The position numbers and the translations under genes are program-made. Under the pieces are notes generated by a model. The model worked only from the letters and a program-made list of their open reading frames with translations, ran no database searches and had not been told where the DNA came from. DNA of 64,000 nucleotides from Miltoncostaea sp036826475 (GTDB taxonomy: Bacteria; Actinomycetota; Thermoleophilia; Miltoncostaeales; Miltoncostaeaceae), in contig DAISWG010000005.1 of NCBI GenBank assembly GCA_036826475.1, positions 1-64,000 of the forward strand, written 5' to 3'. Of this stretch, positions 25,952 through 34,994 are shown in pieces. Positions within the stretch are counted from its first letter, which is position 1. Each line of letters starts with the position of its first letter.

Positions 25952-26107
25952 TTCCGCCGTATCTCGCGGCGCGGATGAACGAGATCGCATGCGCGACGCG
26001 CGATCCGGGCGCCGCGAAGGGCGCTGCCCTGCGCCGGACGCCCCGATCCCGCCTCCCGCGGGCGCTCTCGTCCCCCGCATCCACGATCTCCGCCGGCCTC
26101 AGGCTCC

Positions 26108-26113
26108 TATAGT
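26108..26113 (+). promoter_or_regulatory. -10 TATAGT of a leaderless moeA-like mRNA
   Basis: TATAGT ends 7 nt before GTG 26121, so transcription should start at or next to the start codon. Confidence 0.55.
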
Positions 26114-26120
26114 CCGGCGG

Positions 26121-27308
26121 GTGGCGCACCACGACCACGGCCTGAGCTTCGACGAGGCGCGCACGGCGATGCGCGCGCGGGCGGTCGATCCGCCGAACGA
26201 GCCGGTCGCGCTCGACGCGCTGGCGGGGCGGGTGCTTGCCGAGCACGTGCGGGCGCGCACCGACCATCCGGCCTTCACCAACTCGGCGATGGACGGCTTC
26301 GCGGTGCGGGCCGCCGACGTCGCCGGCGGGGCGAGGGTGCGGCTGGTGGGCGAGAGCCGGGCCGGGTTCCCGTTCGACGGCGCGCTGGGGCCGGGCGAGG
26401 CGGTGCGCATCTCGACGGGGGCCGAGGTGCCGGAGGGCGCCGACGCGATCCTGCGCAAGGAGGACGCCGACGACCGCGGCGACGCCGTCGCCGCCACCGT
26501 GCCGCCCCCGGCGGGCATGTCGCTGCGCCGCCGCGGCGAGGACATCCGCGAGGGGCAGGTGCTGCTGCCCGCCGGCCACCGGTTGGCGCCCCACGAGGTG
26601 GGGGTCGTCGCGGCCGCCGGCCACGCGGTGGTGTCATGCGTGCGGCGCCCGCGGGTGGTGGTGCTCGGCAGCGGCGACGAGCTGGTGCAGCCGGGGGGAC
26701 GGCCCGGGCCAGGCCAGGTGTTCGACTCCAACCGCCACGGGATCGCCGCCCAGGCGCGCGCGGCGGGGGCCGAGGTGGTGCGGCTTGTGCTGGTGCCCGA
26801 CGACCGCGCCGCCACCCAGGCGGCGCTGGCCGAGGCCCTCGACGGGGACCGCCCCGACGTGCTCGTGACCATCGGCGGCGTCTCCGTGGGTCGCCACGAC
26901 CACCTGCGGCCCGCCCTCGAGGCCTGCGGGGTCGCCCAGGTCTTCTTCGGCGCGGCGATCCGACCCGGCCACCCGCTGTGGCTGGGCGAGCGCGGCGACC
27001 AGCGCGTGCTGGGGCTCCCGGGCAACCCGGTGTCGTCGGCCGTGTGCTTCCACGCCTTCGGCCGCGAGCTGCTGGGGCTGACCGACGACTGGGACGTGCG
27101 GATGCCGCTCGCGTCGGCCCACGCCAAGGACACGCCCCGCACCGAGATCATCCGCTGCCGCGAGATGGACGGCGCCCTGCATCCGCTGCCGCGACAGGGC
27201 TCGCACGCGATCACCTCGCTCGCCTCCGCCTCCCACCTGGCGGTGATCCCCGCCGAGAACCTGGAGACCCCGGCCGGGGCGCTTCTCAGGACCTCCCGCC
27301 TGGTCTGA
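26121..27308 (+). CDS. moeA: Molybdopterin molybdenumtransferase
   Basis: A 395-residue MoeA/gephyrin-E-type enzyme that inserts molybdate into adenylylated molybdopterin. Key blocks: TNSAMDGFAVRA (substrate loop), STGAEVPEGADAI, GSGDELV, TIGGVSVGRHD and LPGNPVSSAV. The upstream in-frame ATG (25989) adds an unconserved Arg-rich stretch, while GTG 26121 matches the family start and lies 7 nt after TATAGT. No other molybdenum cofactor gene is nearby. Confidence 0.93.
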   Translation: MAHHDHGLSFDEARTAMRARAVDPPNEPVALDALAGRVLAEHVRARTDHPAFTNSAMDGFAVRAADVAGGARVRLVGESRAGFPFDGALGPGEAVRISTGAEVPEGADAILRKEDADDRGDAVAATVPPPAGMSLRRRGEDIREGQVLLPAGHRLAPHEVGVVAAAGHAVVSCVRRPRVVVLGSGDELVQPGGRPGPGQVFDSNRHGIAAQARAAGAEVVRLVLVPDDRAATQAALAEALDGDRPDVLVTIGGVSVGRHDHLRPALEACGVAQVFFGAAIRPGHPLWLGERGDQRVLGLPGNPVSSAVCFHAFGRELLGLTDDWDVRMPLASAHAKDTPRTEIIRCREMDGALHPLPRQGSHAITSLASASHLAVIPAENLETPAGALLRTSRLV

Positions 27309-27598
27309 GGTCCCGCTCGCGGGGCAGGCGCCGTTCCTGGTCCGCAGGGCGTGGGTGCAATTGGGGGCCGCAGGGTCTCAACTGGCGCGCCGGGCAACCC
27401 TTCATTGAAGGGGGCTCGGGCGGGGTCGCGGTCTCGTCGTCTGCGGAGGGCCGCCATGCGGAAGGCCCTGCCAGGCCCCGTGCGCAATTGCGACCGCGGA
27501 GCCTCGGTTGGCTCGCGACACCAGGAGTGGCGCCGGACGAAACCGCCGCCGCCGGCCCATCCCCCGGGGCGCCGCGGGGATGGCCCGCCGGGAGGGGC
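27309..27598. other. 290-bp convergent intergenic region, possible structured RNA
   Basis: No credible protein frame. It contains a CCCTTCATTGAAGGG hairpin following CCGGGCAA, AGGGCC...GGCCCT arms, and two GCAATTG words, with locally lower GC. It is not upstream of a gene on either strand, so a riboswitch is unlikely; a small RNA or an eroded gene is possible. Confidence 0.3.
27556..27583 (-). terminator. Hairpin terminator of the DHH gene
   Basis: CATCCCC and GGGGATG arms extended by G/C pairs, about 16 bp after the minus-strand stop. Confidence 0.5.
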
Positions 27599-28534
27599 TC
27601 AGACGGCGACCGGGGAGGAGCCGACCGCCTCGATCACCTCGGCGAGCACGGCCTCCGCGCGGTCGTGCGGCACCTGGCAGGTGCCGGCGGCGCGGTGGCC
27701 GCCGCCGCCGTGGCGGAGCATCTCGGCGCCGATGTCGGCCGACGAGCTGCGGTCGATGATCGACCGGCCGACGGCGAGGACCGTGTTGCGGCCCTCCTTG
27801 CCCGGGATCACGTGCACCGAGACGCGGGCCTCGGGGTACAGCGCGTAGACCATGAAGCGGTTGCCGGCGTGGATCACGTCCTCGCCGCGCAGGTCCACCA
27901 CCACCACGTCGCCGTGCAGGGTCGACACGCGCCGCAGCTGCGCGACGAACAGGTCGCGCTGCTCGCGGTACAGCACCACGCGCTCCGCCACGTCCGGCAG
28001 CGCCAGGATCTCCTCCACCGACTCGTGCCGGATGCACGCCTCGATGAGGTCCATCATCAGCTCGTAGTTGGAGATCCGGAAGTCGCGGAAGCGGCCCAGG
28101 CCGGTGCGGCTGTCCATGATGAAGTTGAGCAGCGTCCAGCCCTGCGGGTCCAGGATGTCGTTGGGCGCGTAGGCCGCCGAGTCGGCCTGGTCGACGGCCA
28201 CCAGAAGCTCCTCCGACACCTGCGGGAACCGCTCCGCCCCGCCGAAGTGGTCGTAGACGACGCGGGCGGCCGACGGCGCATCCGGGTCGATCACGTGGTT
28301 CGCCGCGCCCGCGCCCACCCGGATGCCCTCCGAGTGGTGGTGGTCGAAGACCATCGCGGCGCCCGCCGCGTAGGGCAGGTTGGTCAGGATGTCGCGCCCG
28401 GTGATCTCGACGACCCCGTCCTGCACGTCCTTCGGGTGGACGAACGCGATGTCGTCGATCAGGTCGAGATGACGCAGGAGGACGGCGCACACCAGGCCGT
28501 CGAAGTCGCTGCGGGTGACCAGGCGGTGCATCAC
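27599..28534 (-). CDS. DHH/DHHA1-family phosphoesterase
   Basis: A 311-residue DHH protein. The catalytic metal ligands are SDFDGLV (residues 9-15), VFDHHHSEG (the DHH motif, near 63) and an Asp in AVDQADSAAY; the DHHA1 C-terminal domain ends in the substrate-binding GGGGHRAAGTCQ. This is the NrnA/GdpP-like group acting on nano-RNA, pAp or cyclic dinucleotides. Start GTG 28534 (followed at once by ATG) has GAGGAGGAA 7 nt upstream. It stands alone between an isomerase operon and a convergent moeA. Confidence 0.85.
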   Translation of the reverse strand: MMHRLVTRSDFDGLVCAVLLRHLDLIDDIAFVHPKDVQDGVVEITGRDILTNLPYAAGAAMVFDHHHSEGIRVGAGAANHVIDPDAPSAARVVYDHFGGAERFPQVSEELLVAVDQADSAAYAPNDILDPQGWTLLNFIMDSRTGLGRFRDFRISNYELMMDLIEACIRHESVEEILALPDVAERVVLYREQRDLFVAQLRRVSTLHGDVVVVDLRGEDVIHAGNRFMVYALYPEARVSVHVIPGKEGRNTVLAVGRSIIDRSSSADIGAEMLRHGGGGHRAAGTCQVPHDRAEAVLAEVIEAVGSSPVAV

Positions 28535-28632
28535 GGCGGGGTTCCTCCTCGGGGCGGCCGCCGGCCCCTCCGGCGATCCGGTCTGTCATCGGCCGCCGGC
28601 GGCCCGGCATGAGGGGCCGGGCGCGCCCCGTA

Positions 28633-29411
28633 TTACGCTTTCCGCGTCCGCGCGGGCCCGGTATGGGCGGGGTGGGGCCGCCGGGGCGGACCTCGAGGCC
28701 CCCCGCACCGTCGAGGTCGAGCCGGTCGAGCCGGTCGGCGAGCGCCCACAGGTCCAGGGTCCCCGTCCCGGGGGCGCCGCGGCCGGGGTGGTCGGCGAAC
28801 TGCACGTGGCCGACGAGCGGCGCCACGCGGGCCACCTCCTCCAGCGGGTCGAGTCCGGCCATCGCGGCGTGGTACGCGTCGAACAGCACCCGCACGCCCG
28901 GATGGGCGACGCGCTCCACGAACGCCGCCGCGGCGGCCGGCGTCGGCAGCAGCGGCCGGTCGACCTCGACGGCGTTCAGGTGCTCCACCACGATCGTCAC
29001 GCCGTGCGCGGCGACCGCGTCGGCCGCCGCGCGGACGGCCGCCGCCGCGGTCGCGAGCTGGTCGTCCTCGGGCCGGTCGGCCGTGAACCGGCCCGCCAGC
29101 AGGTTCACGCGGTCGCCGCCCGCGGCGGCCACCACCCCGGCGGCGGCGACGGCCGACGCGACCACGTCGCCCGCGCGCTCCGGGATGTTGCAGAAGCCCC
29201 GCTCGCCCGCCCCGAGGTCGCCGCCGTCGGCGTTCACCATCACGGCGCGCACCCCCGCCTCGCGCACCGCCGCCGGCCAGCGTCCCGGCTCGGGCGCGGG
29301 GGGCCACCAGGCCTCCACCACGGCGAACCCGGCGTCGCGGGCGGCCGCCGGCCGGTCGAGCGGGTCGCGCTCCTGGAAGAGCGTGCCCAGGTGCGCCGAG
29401 AGGACGATCAC
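28633..29411 (-). CDS. Hydroxypyruvate isomerase/sugar-phosphate isomerase-like TIM barrel, probable frameshift near the 3' end
   Basis: A xylose-isomerase-like TIM barrel: SAHLGTLF start, FCNIPER, VNLLAGRF, VVEHLNAVEVD (metal Glu), VLFDAYHAAM, GHVQFADHPGRGAPG and the final LEVRPGGPT near residue 240. After this the frame has no stop for more than 1.2 kb and would run through the whole DHH gene. A one-base shift in the G/C run around 28671-28690 leads to a TAA at 28633-28635, giving about 260 residues, the family's usual length. So an indel error or real frameshift is likely. GTG start overlaps the dehydrogenase stop (GTGA). Confidence 0.7.
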
Positions 29412-30283
29412 GCGCCCAGCGCGCGGCGCCGCTCGGCGATCTCCCGCCCCGCCGCCAGGGCGTCGGCGCGCAGGCGCGCCACCTCGTCGCCGGCGCCGGC
29501 GGTCCACGGCGCCAGCGGCGTGCCGGAGGCGGCGGCGTCCTCCAGCACGGCGGGGACGTCATGGGTGTCGGCGAGGTGGGGGAACAGGCCGCGCGACACG
29601 GTCGCGAACGTCCGCAGGCCGCCCAGGTCGGCGGTCGCCAGGGGCCCGGCGGCCATCCAGCGCGGCGCCAGGCCGTCGGACATCGCCGCGTCGATGGCGG
29701 CGGCGTCGGCCACCCCCGCCTCCAGCATGTGCAGGCACTCGCGCAGCACGGCGAACTGGATCCGGTTCCAGATGAAGCCGGGGACGTCCGCCGACACCAG
29801 TGGGGCCTTCCCCATCCGGGCGGCGACGTCGCGCAGGGCCGCCATCGTCGCGTCGTCGGTCGCGGGGCCGGCGACCACCTCGACCACCCGGGTCAGGTGC
29901 GCCGGCTTCAGGAAGTGGAGGCCCGCGAGCCGCTGGGGGCGGGCCATCGCCTCGGCCAGGTCGGCGATCCGCAGGCTGGAGGTGTTGGACGCCACCACCG
30001 CATCGCCGGCCAGCCAGGGCTCCACACGCCGCAGCAGGTCGCGCTTGGCCCCCAGGTCCTCGGCGATCGTCTCCACCACCAGGCCGGCCCCGGCGAACGC
30101 GCCGGCCTCGATTCCGGCCGCCCCGATCGCGGCGGCGTCGCCGCCGAGCGCGGCCGCCCGGGCGGCCGCCTCCCGGGCCCTCGCCCCGGACCGTCCCGCC
30201 AGCGTCACCCGGTGCCCGGCGGCGGCGAGCGCCACCGCGATCTCCGGCCCCATCGCGCCCGTCCCGATCACCACCGCGGTCAT
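29408..30283 (-). CDS. 3-hydroxyacyl-CoA dehydrogenase-family NAD-dependent dehydrogenase
   Basis: A 291-residue protein. Rossmann motif VVIGTGAMGPEIA at residues 4-16, acidic-site loop VVETIAED, SNTSSLRI, HFLKPAHLTRVVEVV (catalytic His) and the C-terminal domain VPGFIWNRIQFA. The family includes 3-hydroxybutyryl-CoA dehydrogenase and L-gulonate/lambda-crystallin dehydrogenases. Its coupling to an isomerase (GTGA overlap) suggests sugar-acid or hydroxy-acid catabolism more than beta-oxidation (inference). TAGACA lies 7 nt before ATG. Confidence 0.85.
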   Translation of the reverse strand: MTAVVIGTGAMGPEIAVALAAAGHRVTLAGRSGARAREAAARAAALGGDAAAIGAAGIEAGAFAGAGLVVETIAEDLGAKRDLLRRVEPWLAGDAVVASNTSSLRIADLAEAMARPQRLAGLHFLKPAHLTRVVEVVAGPATDDATMAALRDVAARMGKAPLVSADVPGFIWNRIQFAVLRECLHMLEAGVADAAAIDAAMSDGLAPRWMAAGPLATADLGGLRTFATVSRGLFPHLADTHDVPAVLEDAAASGTPLAPWTAGAGDEVARLRADALAAGREIAERRRALGA

Positions 30284-30290
30284 GCGCTGT

Positions 30291-30296
30291 TGTCTA
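30291..30296 (-). promoter_or_regulatory. -10-like TAGACA, leaderless dehydrogenase mRNA
   Basis: TAGACA on the minus strand, 7 nt before ATG 30283. The last base departs from the consensus T. Confidence 0.35.
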
Positions 30297-30352
30297 CCAC
30301 CCCGGACCCCCGCGGCGGAGGGAAGACCCCGGGCGGGACGAACTTGCGTTGC

Positions 30353-31180
30353 ATGTCCAGGCGCGACGCCGGGGACGTTCCCCTGACCGAGGCCCAGCGC
30401 GCCGCCCGCGCGCGCTGGCAGGCGCGGTGGAACCTGCCGATCATCGTTGCGGCGTTCCTGCCGTTCTTCGTGACGTCGCCGGACACCCCGGTGGCGACGC
30501 TGATCGTCGGGATCGGCTCGTGGGTGGTCTTCATCGTCGACCTGGTCGTGCAGCGCCGGATCGACCCGCACTACCTGCGCCGGCGCAACGGCAGGATCGA
30601 TCTCGCGATCGTCCTCCTGACGTTCCCCTACTACCTGCTCCCGGGCGTGACGAACGGCGCGGCCCTGCTCATGCTCGCCCGCCTCGGGCGCGTCGTGCGC
30701 GTGATCATCGCGACGAAGGGCCTCCGGCGCTTCGCCCAGCGGCTCGGCAAGGTCACGGTGGTCGCCGCCGTCGTGGTCACGCTGGCCTCCCTCGCGGCCT
30801 ACCAGGCGGAGAATCCCGCCAACCAGGAGTTCGCCACCGTCGGCGACGCGTTCTGGTGGGGGGTGGTCACGCTGACCACCGTCGGGTACGGCGACATCGT
30901 CCCGGAGACGACCGCGGGCCGGTTCGCCGGGATCGCGATCATGTTCACGGGCATCGCGGTGCTCGGCGTGCTCGCCGGATCCCTGGCGAACCTGTTCCGC
31001 CTGGACCGCCCCAGCGAGGAGGAGGAGGCCGCGGAGGCCGGGCCGCCGGGGGTGACGCGCCCGGTGCACGAGGAGCTGGCCGAGCTGGGGCGGGACCTCC
31101 AGACCATGCAGGCGCGCCTGGCCGTGCTGGCGGGACGGGTCCGCGACGACGTCCCCGGGCCGGCCGACACCCCTCCCTGA
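30353..31180 (+). CDS. Voltage-gated potassium channel
   Basis: A 275-residue six-TM channel. TM1-TM4 form a voltage-sensor-like unit with an Arg-rich S4 (RLGRVVRVIIATKGLRR), then S5, the selectivity filter TTVGYGD and S6. The C-terminal 70 residues are acidic, then coiled-coil-like (ELGRDLQTMQARLAVLAGRV), suited to tetramer assembly. It sets membrane potential by K+ flux. ATG 30353 is the only start before the N-terminal amphipathic region. Confidence 0.92.
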   Translation: MSRRDAGDVPLTEAQRAARARWQARWNLPIIVAAFLPFFVTSPDTPVATLIVGIGSWVVFIVDLVVQRRIDPHYLRRRNGRIDLAIVLLTFPYYLLPGVTNGAALLMLARLGRVVRVIIATKGLRRFAQRLGKVTVVAAVVVTLASLAAYQAENPANQEFATVGDAFWWGVVTLTTVGYGDIVPETTAGRFAGIAIMFTGIAVLGVLAGSLANLFRLDRPSEEEEAAEAGPPGVTRPVHEELAELGRDLQTMQARLAVLAGRVRDDVPGPADTPP

Positions 31181-31202
31181 CCGCCGGGCGCCGGGGGTGA
31201 CA

Positions 31203-31208
31203 TACAGT
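31203..31208 (+). promoter_or_regulatory. -10 TACAGT of a leaderless acyltransferase mRNA
   Basis: TACAGT ends 6 nt before ATG 31215, which decides this start over GTG 31197. Confidence 0.5.
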
Positions 31209-31214
31209 CGCCCG

Positions 31215-32978
31215 ATGCCGCCGCGCCGACTCGCGTACATGCCCGGGATCGACGGGCTGCGGGCGTTCGCGGTGGGCGCCGTGCTGATCTACCACCTGGG
31301 TGCGCCGTGGCTGCCCGGTGGCTACCTCGGCGTGGACATGTTCCTGGTGATCAGCGGCTTCCTGATCACCTCGCTGCTGCTGTCGGAGCACGACGCGACC
31401 GGCCGGATCGACCTCCGCCGCTTCTGGATCCGCCGCGCCCGGCGCCTGCTGCCGGCGGTGCTGGTGATGATCGGCGTGGTGCTGGCGGCGATGCTGGTGC
31501 TGCACGCCGGCGAGGTGAGCCGGCTGCGGGGGCAGGTGGTCGCGGCGCTCTTCTACGTCGTGAACTGGCAGTTCATCTACGCCGACGTGCCGTACTTCGA
31601 CCAGTTCGGGCGGCCGTCGGTGTTCCTGCACCTGTGGTCGCTGGCGATCGAGGAGCAGTTCTACCTGGTGTGGCCGCCGATCATGGCGGTGGGGATCATC
31701 GCGCTGCGGCGTCGGGCGCTGCTGGCCCTGGTGCTGGCCCTGGCCGCGGGCTCGACCCTGCTCGCGTGGGTGATGTGGAAGCCGTTCACCGACCCGTCGC
31801 GCATCTACTACGGCACCGACACCCGGGCGGTGGCGCTGCTGGTGGGGGTGGCGCTGGCGCTGATCCCGTGGGCGCTGCGCGACCGCTCGCGGTGGTCGCC
31901 GGCGGCGCGCCGGGCGCTGGAGATGGTGGGCTGGGCCTGCGCCGCCGGGCTGCTCGCCGCCATGTGCACCCTGGGCGACCTGGACGAGCACCTGTACCGC
32001 GGGGGCTTCCTGGTGGTGGCGCTGCTCACCGCCGGGGTGGTGGCGGTGCTGGCCGACTCGGCGGCGCCGATGGCGCGGGCCGCGGCGTGGGCGCCGCTGG
32101 TGTGGATCGGCCTGCGCAGCTACAGCATCTACCTGTGGCACTGGCCGGTGATCATGCTGACGCGGCCCGACGTGGACGTGCCCCTCGACGGCGTGCCCCT
32201 GGTGGTCCTGCGGCTCGCCCTGACGATGGCGGCGGCGATGGCGTCGTACCGGTTCGTCGAGGTGCCGTTCCGGCGTCACGGGATCGCGGGGGTGCGCGAG
32301 CGGCTACGGGGGGCGGCCCGGCCGGTGCGGCTGGCGGCGGCGTCGTCGGCGGCGCTGGCGGTGGTGGGCCTGGCCGTCGCGGTGGCGGTGGTGCTCGCCA
32401 GCACCACCCGCGTCCCCGGCATCGACATCGCCTCGGCCGGCGAGCCGCCGGCCGCCGCGGGCGGCGCGGCGGCCACGAAGGGCCCGGCGCTGGTGTTCGT
32501 GGGCGACTCGGTGCTGCTCGGCGCGTCGCGCGCCGTGGAGCAAGCGTTCGGGCCGCGCGCCGTCGTCGACGCCGCGGTGGGCCGCAGGTTCCCGGAGGGC
32601 GCCCGGATACTGGAGGCCCGCCTCGCGACGCTTCCGCCGGATGCGATCCCGGTGATCCACCTGGGCAACAACGACTTCATCGACCCGGCGGATCTCGACG
32701 CCCTGCTGGCGCGGCTCGCGGGGCGGCCGCGGGTGGTGCTGGTGACGGTGCGGGTGCCGCTGCCGTGGCAGGACTCGGTGAACCGGGCGATCCGCTCCGC
32801 CCCCGCACGGCACCCGAACGTGCAGGTCGTCGACTGGTACGCGGCGTCCGGCGGCCCCGGCCTGCTGGTCGACGGCGCCCACATGAACCAGAGGGGGATG
32901 CGCGTGTACCGGCGCATCCTCGAAGATGCCCTGGGCCCCGGCGGGCCCGACCCGGCGACCACGACAGGAGGCGCGTGA
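31215..32978 (+). CDS. OafA/YrhL-type acyltransferase with SGNH domain
   Basis: A 587-residue membrane acyltransferase. About 10-11 TM helices form the acyltransferase-3 domain: YMPGIDGLRAFAV, FLVISGFLI, RRARRLLPA, and FLHLWSLAIEEQFYL with the catalytic His. A linker leads to an extracellular SGNH domain: block I FVGDSVLLG, block III GNND, block V DGAHMN with Asp and His. These proteins move acetyl groups across the membrane and O-acylate peptidoglycan or polysaccharide. It starts a three-gene run with a small secreted protein and a second SGNH protein. Confidence 0.92.
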   Translation: MPPRRLAYMPGIDGLRAFAVGAVLIYHLGAPWLPGGYLGVDMFLVISGFLITSLLLSEHDATGRIDLRRFWIRRARRLLPAVLVMIGVVLAAMLVLHAGEVSRLRGQVVAALFYVVNWQFIYADVPYFDQFGRPSVFLHLWSLAIEEQFYLVWPPIMAVGIIALRRRALLALVLALAAGSTLLAWVMWKPFTDPSRIYYGTDTRAVALLVGVALALIPWALRDRSRWSPAARRALEMVGWACAAGLLAAMCTLGDLDEHLYRGGFLVVALLTAGVVAVLADSAAPMARAAAWAPLVWIGLRSYSIYLWHWPVIMLTRPDVDVPLDGVPLVVLRLALTMAAAMASYRFVEVPFRRHGIAGVRERLRGAARPVRLAAASSAALAVVGLAVAVAVVLASTTRVPGIDIASAGEPPAAAGGAAATKGPALVFVGDSVLLGASRAVEQAFGPRAVVDAAVGRRFPEGARILEARLATLPPDAIPVIHLGNNDFIDPADLDALLARLAGRPRVVLVTVRVPLPWQDSVNRAIRSAPARHPNVQVVDWYAASGGPGLLVDGAHMNQRGMRVYRRILEDALGPGGPDPATTTGGA

Positions 32979-33472
32979 TGAGGCTCGGCACGAAGCGGAG
33001 GGGGACCCGGAGGCGGCGGCCGGTCGCGGCGGCGTGCGCGGCGTCGCTCGCGGCGCTCGTCGCGACCCCCGCGCTGGCGCAGGCGGCCATTGCGCCGGGC
33101 AAGGGCGTGGCCGGCGTCTTCGTGGGCGACGGCACCGCCCAGGTCAAGAAGGTGCTGGGCCCGCCGGAGGCCGGCAGCAACGTCCTGAACTACCGCTACG
33201 TGAAGAGCCGCGGCATCGGCATCTACTTCATCGCCGGCAAGGCCTTCGAGATCGCCGTCGTGCGCGGGACGCAGGCCACCGCGTCGGGCGTGAGGATCGG
33301 GTCGAGCCGGGCGAAGCTCACGTCGGCGTACCCGCGGGCCACGTGCCGCGCGGGCGCCATCTCGGGTACCACCGAATGCCGCCTGTCCTCCAGGTTCCGC
33401 AAGCGGGCGACCGAGACCCTGTTCACGCTCACGCGCGACAAGGTCACCCGGATCGCGGTGCACTTCGTCTAG
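32978..33472 (+). CDS. Small secreted protein of unknown function
   Basis: A 164-residue exported protein: Arg-rich n-region, hydrophobic stretch and cleavage near ALAQAA (residue 36). The mature part is beta-rich with GVFVGDGTAQVKKVLGPPE, a layout often seen in small secreted actinobacterial domains, and two Cys near the C-terminus (ATCRAGAISGTTECR). TGATG overlap with the acyltransferase stop and ACAGGAGG 7 nt upstream show translational coupling. No family recognised. Confidence 0.75.
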   Translation: MRLGTKRRGTRRRRPVAAACAASLAALVATPALAQAAIAPGKGVAGVFVGDGTAQVKKVLGPPEAGSNVLNYRYVKSRGIGIYFIAGKAFEIAVVRGTQATASGVRIGSSRAKLTSAYPRATCRAGAISGTTECRLSSRFRKRATETLFTLTRDKVTRIAVHFV

Positions 33473-33491
33473 GAGGACCACCCTCCGGGGG

Positions 33492-34955
33492 CTGATCGTC
33501 GCCGTCGCCGTCGCGCTCGCGGCGGCGTGGGCGGCGCCCGCCCCCGCCGAGGCCGCGCCGCCGCAGGTCACGGTGCTCGGCGACTCCGTGCAGGCGTCGT
33601 TCGGGTTCGCGCCCCAGGCGGTGCGGTACCTGGGCCGCGGGCTGCGCCTGCGCGTGGTGGCCGACGTGTGCCGCCGGCTCGCGTACCCCGGGTGCCTCGG
33701 CGGGTCGCCGCCGTCGGCGCTCGACGTGGCGCGCTCCCTTGGCTCCGGGCTGGGCGACGCCGTGATCATCAACGTGGGCTACAACGACGAGGCCCGCGTC
33801 TACGACGTCCCCGCGATGACGTCGGCGCTGCGGCAGGCGGGCGTGCGCGCCGTGGTGTGGGTGACCCTCCGCGAGCAGCGCTCGTACTACCGCGCGATCA
33901 ACGACCGCATCCGGGCGGCCGCCCGCGGCGGCGGGTCGGGTGGGATGGCGGTGCGGGTGGCCGACTGGAACGCTTACAGCGCCGGGCGGCCGTGGTTCGC
34001 GGGCGACGGCCTGCACCTGAGCGCGACGGGCGCCCTGGGCCTGGCGTCGCTGCTGCGCGAGCAGCTCCTGGGGGCGATGGGCGAGGCCGGGGTCTCGCTG
34101 CCGGGGCGGCCGGCCGCGTCCGTGGTGCCGCTGGGGGCGCCGGCGACGGGGATCGCCGGCGACGCCGGCGTGCTGTGGGTGCAGGGCGCCGGCGGCGGCC
34201 TGTCGGGCATCGACCCCGCGAGCGGGCAGCGCCTGCCCGGGTCGGGCGACCTGGCGCCGGGCGAGGACCTCATCAGCGACGGCCGCGTGGCCTGGCTGCG
34301 GGACGGCGCCGGCACGCTGACGCGCCCTGCCCCCGGCGCGGACGGCCTGCGCGGCGCCCGCCTGGGCGGCGTCGGGGCGAGCCCGGCGCGCGCGGGGACA
34401 GTCCTGTGGAGCCTGGTGCCGTGCGCCGCCGGGCCCGCCTGCGCCGACGGGCAGGCGCTGCGCGGCATCCCCCGCGTGGGGCCGCCCCGCGACGTGACGC
34501 TCCAGCCGGGGCGGGTGCGGGCCCTCGCGGCCGACGGCCGCGCGCTCTGGCTGCTGGTGGACGACGACGGCACGGTGCGGATGGAGCGCCGCGACCCGGC
34601 GACGGGCGCGCTGGTGCGCCGCACCCGGTCGGCGCCCGCCGTCGCGACCGCGGCGCTGGCCGTGGGCCGCGGCGTCGCGTGGCTGCTGCCCCGGGGCGGG
34701 CGGCTGCTGCGGGTGGGTCTCGCCGGGCCGCCTCGGGAGGTGCGGACCGGGCTGCGCGCGATCGTGGCGGGCGACGGCGAGCTGTGGGCCGTCGCGTCGG
34801 ACGGGCGCACCGTGCTGCGCCTGGACCCCGCCGGCCGCGTACGCGCGCGGGCGACGTCGCCGGTCCGCCTGTCGGGCCACATGGCCCTGACCGGCGGGCA
34901 GGCGTGGGTGCTCGCGGAGTCGGGCCGGCAGGTGGTCCGGGTCCCGCGGCCCTAG
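33492..34955 (+). CDS. Secreted SGNH hydrolase with C-terminal propeller-like repeats, start unclear
   Basis: The SGNH blocks are VLGDSVQASFG, NVGYNDE and GDGLHLSATG (Asp-x2-His), so an esterase/acyl-transfer fold is present in the first 180 residues. The following 280 residues are propeller-type repeats (GDAGVLWVQG, DGRALWLL, DGELWAV). A clear signal peptide (LIVAVAVALAAAWAAP) precedes the domain but has no ATG, GTG or TTG; AGGAGG at 33471-33476 is followed by CTC and then CTG 33492. GTG 33573 would remove the signal peptide. CTG initiation or a base error must be assumed. Third gene of the acyltransferase operon. Confidence 0.7.
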   Translation: MIVAVAVALAAAWAAPAPAEAAPPQVTVLGDSVQASFGFAPQAVRYLGRGLRLRVVADVCRRLAYPGCLGGSPPSALDVARSLGSGLGDAVIINVGYNDEARVYDVPAMTSALRQAGVRAVVWVTLREQRSYYRAINDRIRAAARGGGSGGMAVRVADWNAYSAGRPWFAGDGLHLSATGALGLASLLREQLLGAMGEAGVSLPGRPAASVVPLGAPATGIAGDAGVLWVQGAGGGLSGIDPASGQRLPGSGDLAPGEDLISDGRVAWLRDGAGTLTRPAPGADGLRGARLGGVGASPARAGTVLWSLVPCAAGPACADGQALRGIPRVGPPRDVTLQPGRVRALAADGRALWLLVDDDGTVRMERRDPATGALVRRTRSAPAVATAALAVGRGVAWLLPRGGRLLRVGLAGPPREVRTGLRAIVAGDGELWAVASDGRTVLRLDPAGRVRARATSPVRLSGHMALTGGQAWVLAESGRQVVRVPRP

Positions 34956-34961
34956 CGCGGG
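34943..34961 (+). terminator. Hairpin with the stop codon in its loop
   Basis: CCCGCG - GCCCTAG - CGCGGG; the TAG stop is the last part of the loop. Confidence 0.4.
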
Positions 34962-34994
34962 CCCCCGCCCTCATCCATCCGCATCCCCCCGCCG

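Noticed and set aside
27340..27420. Possible SAM-type or molybdenum riboswitch (CCGGGCAACCC)
   Set aside because: Only a short word resembles known cores, pairing partners do not match, and no gene lies downstream on either strand.
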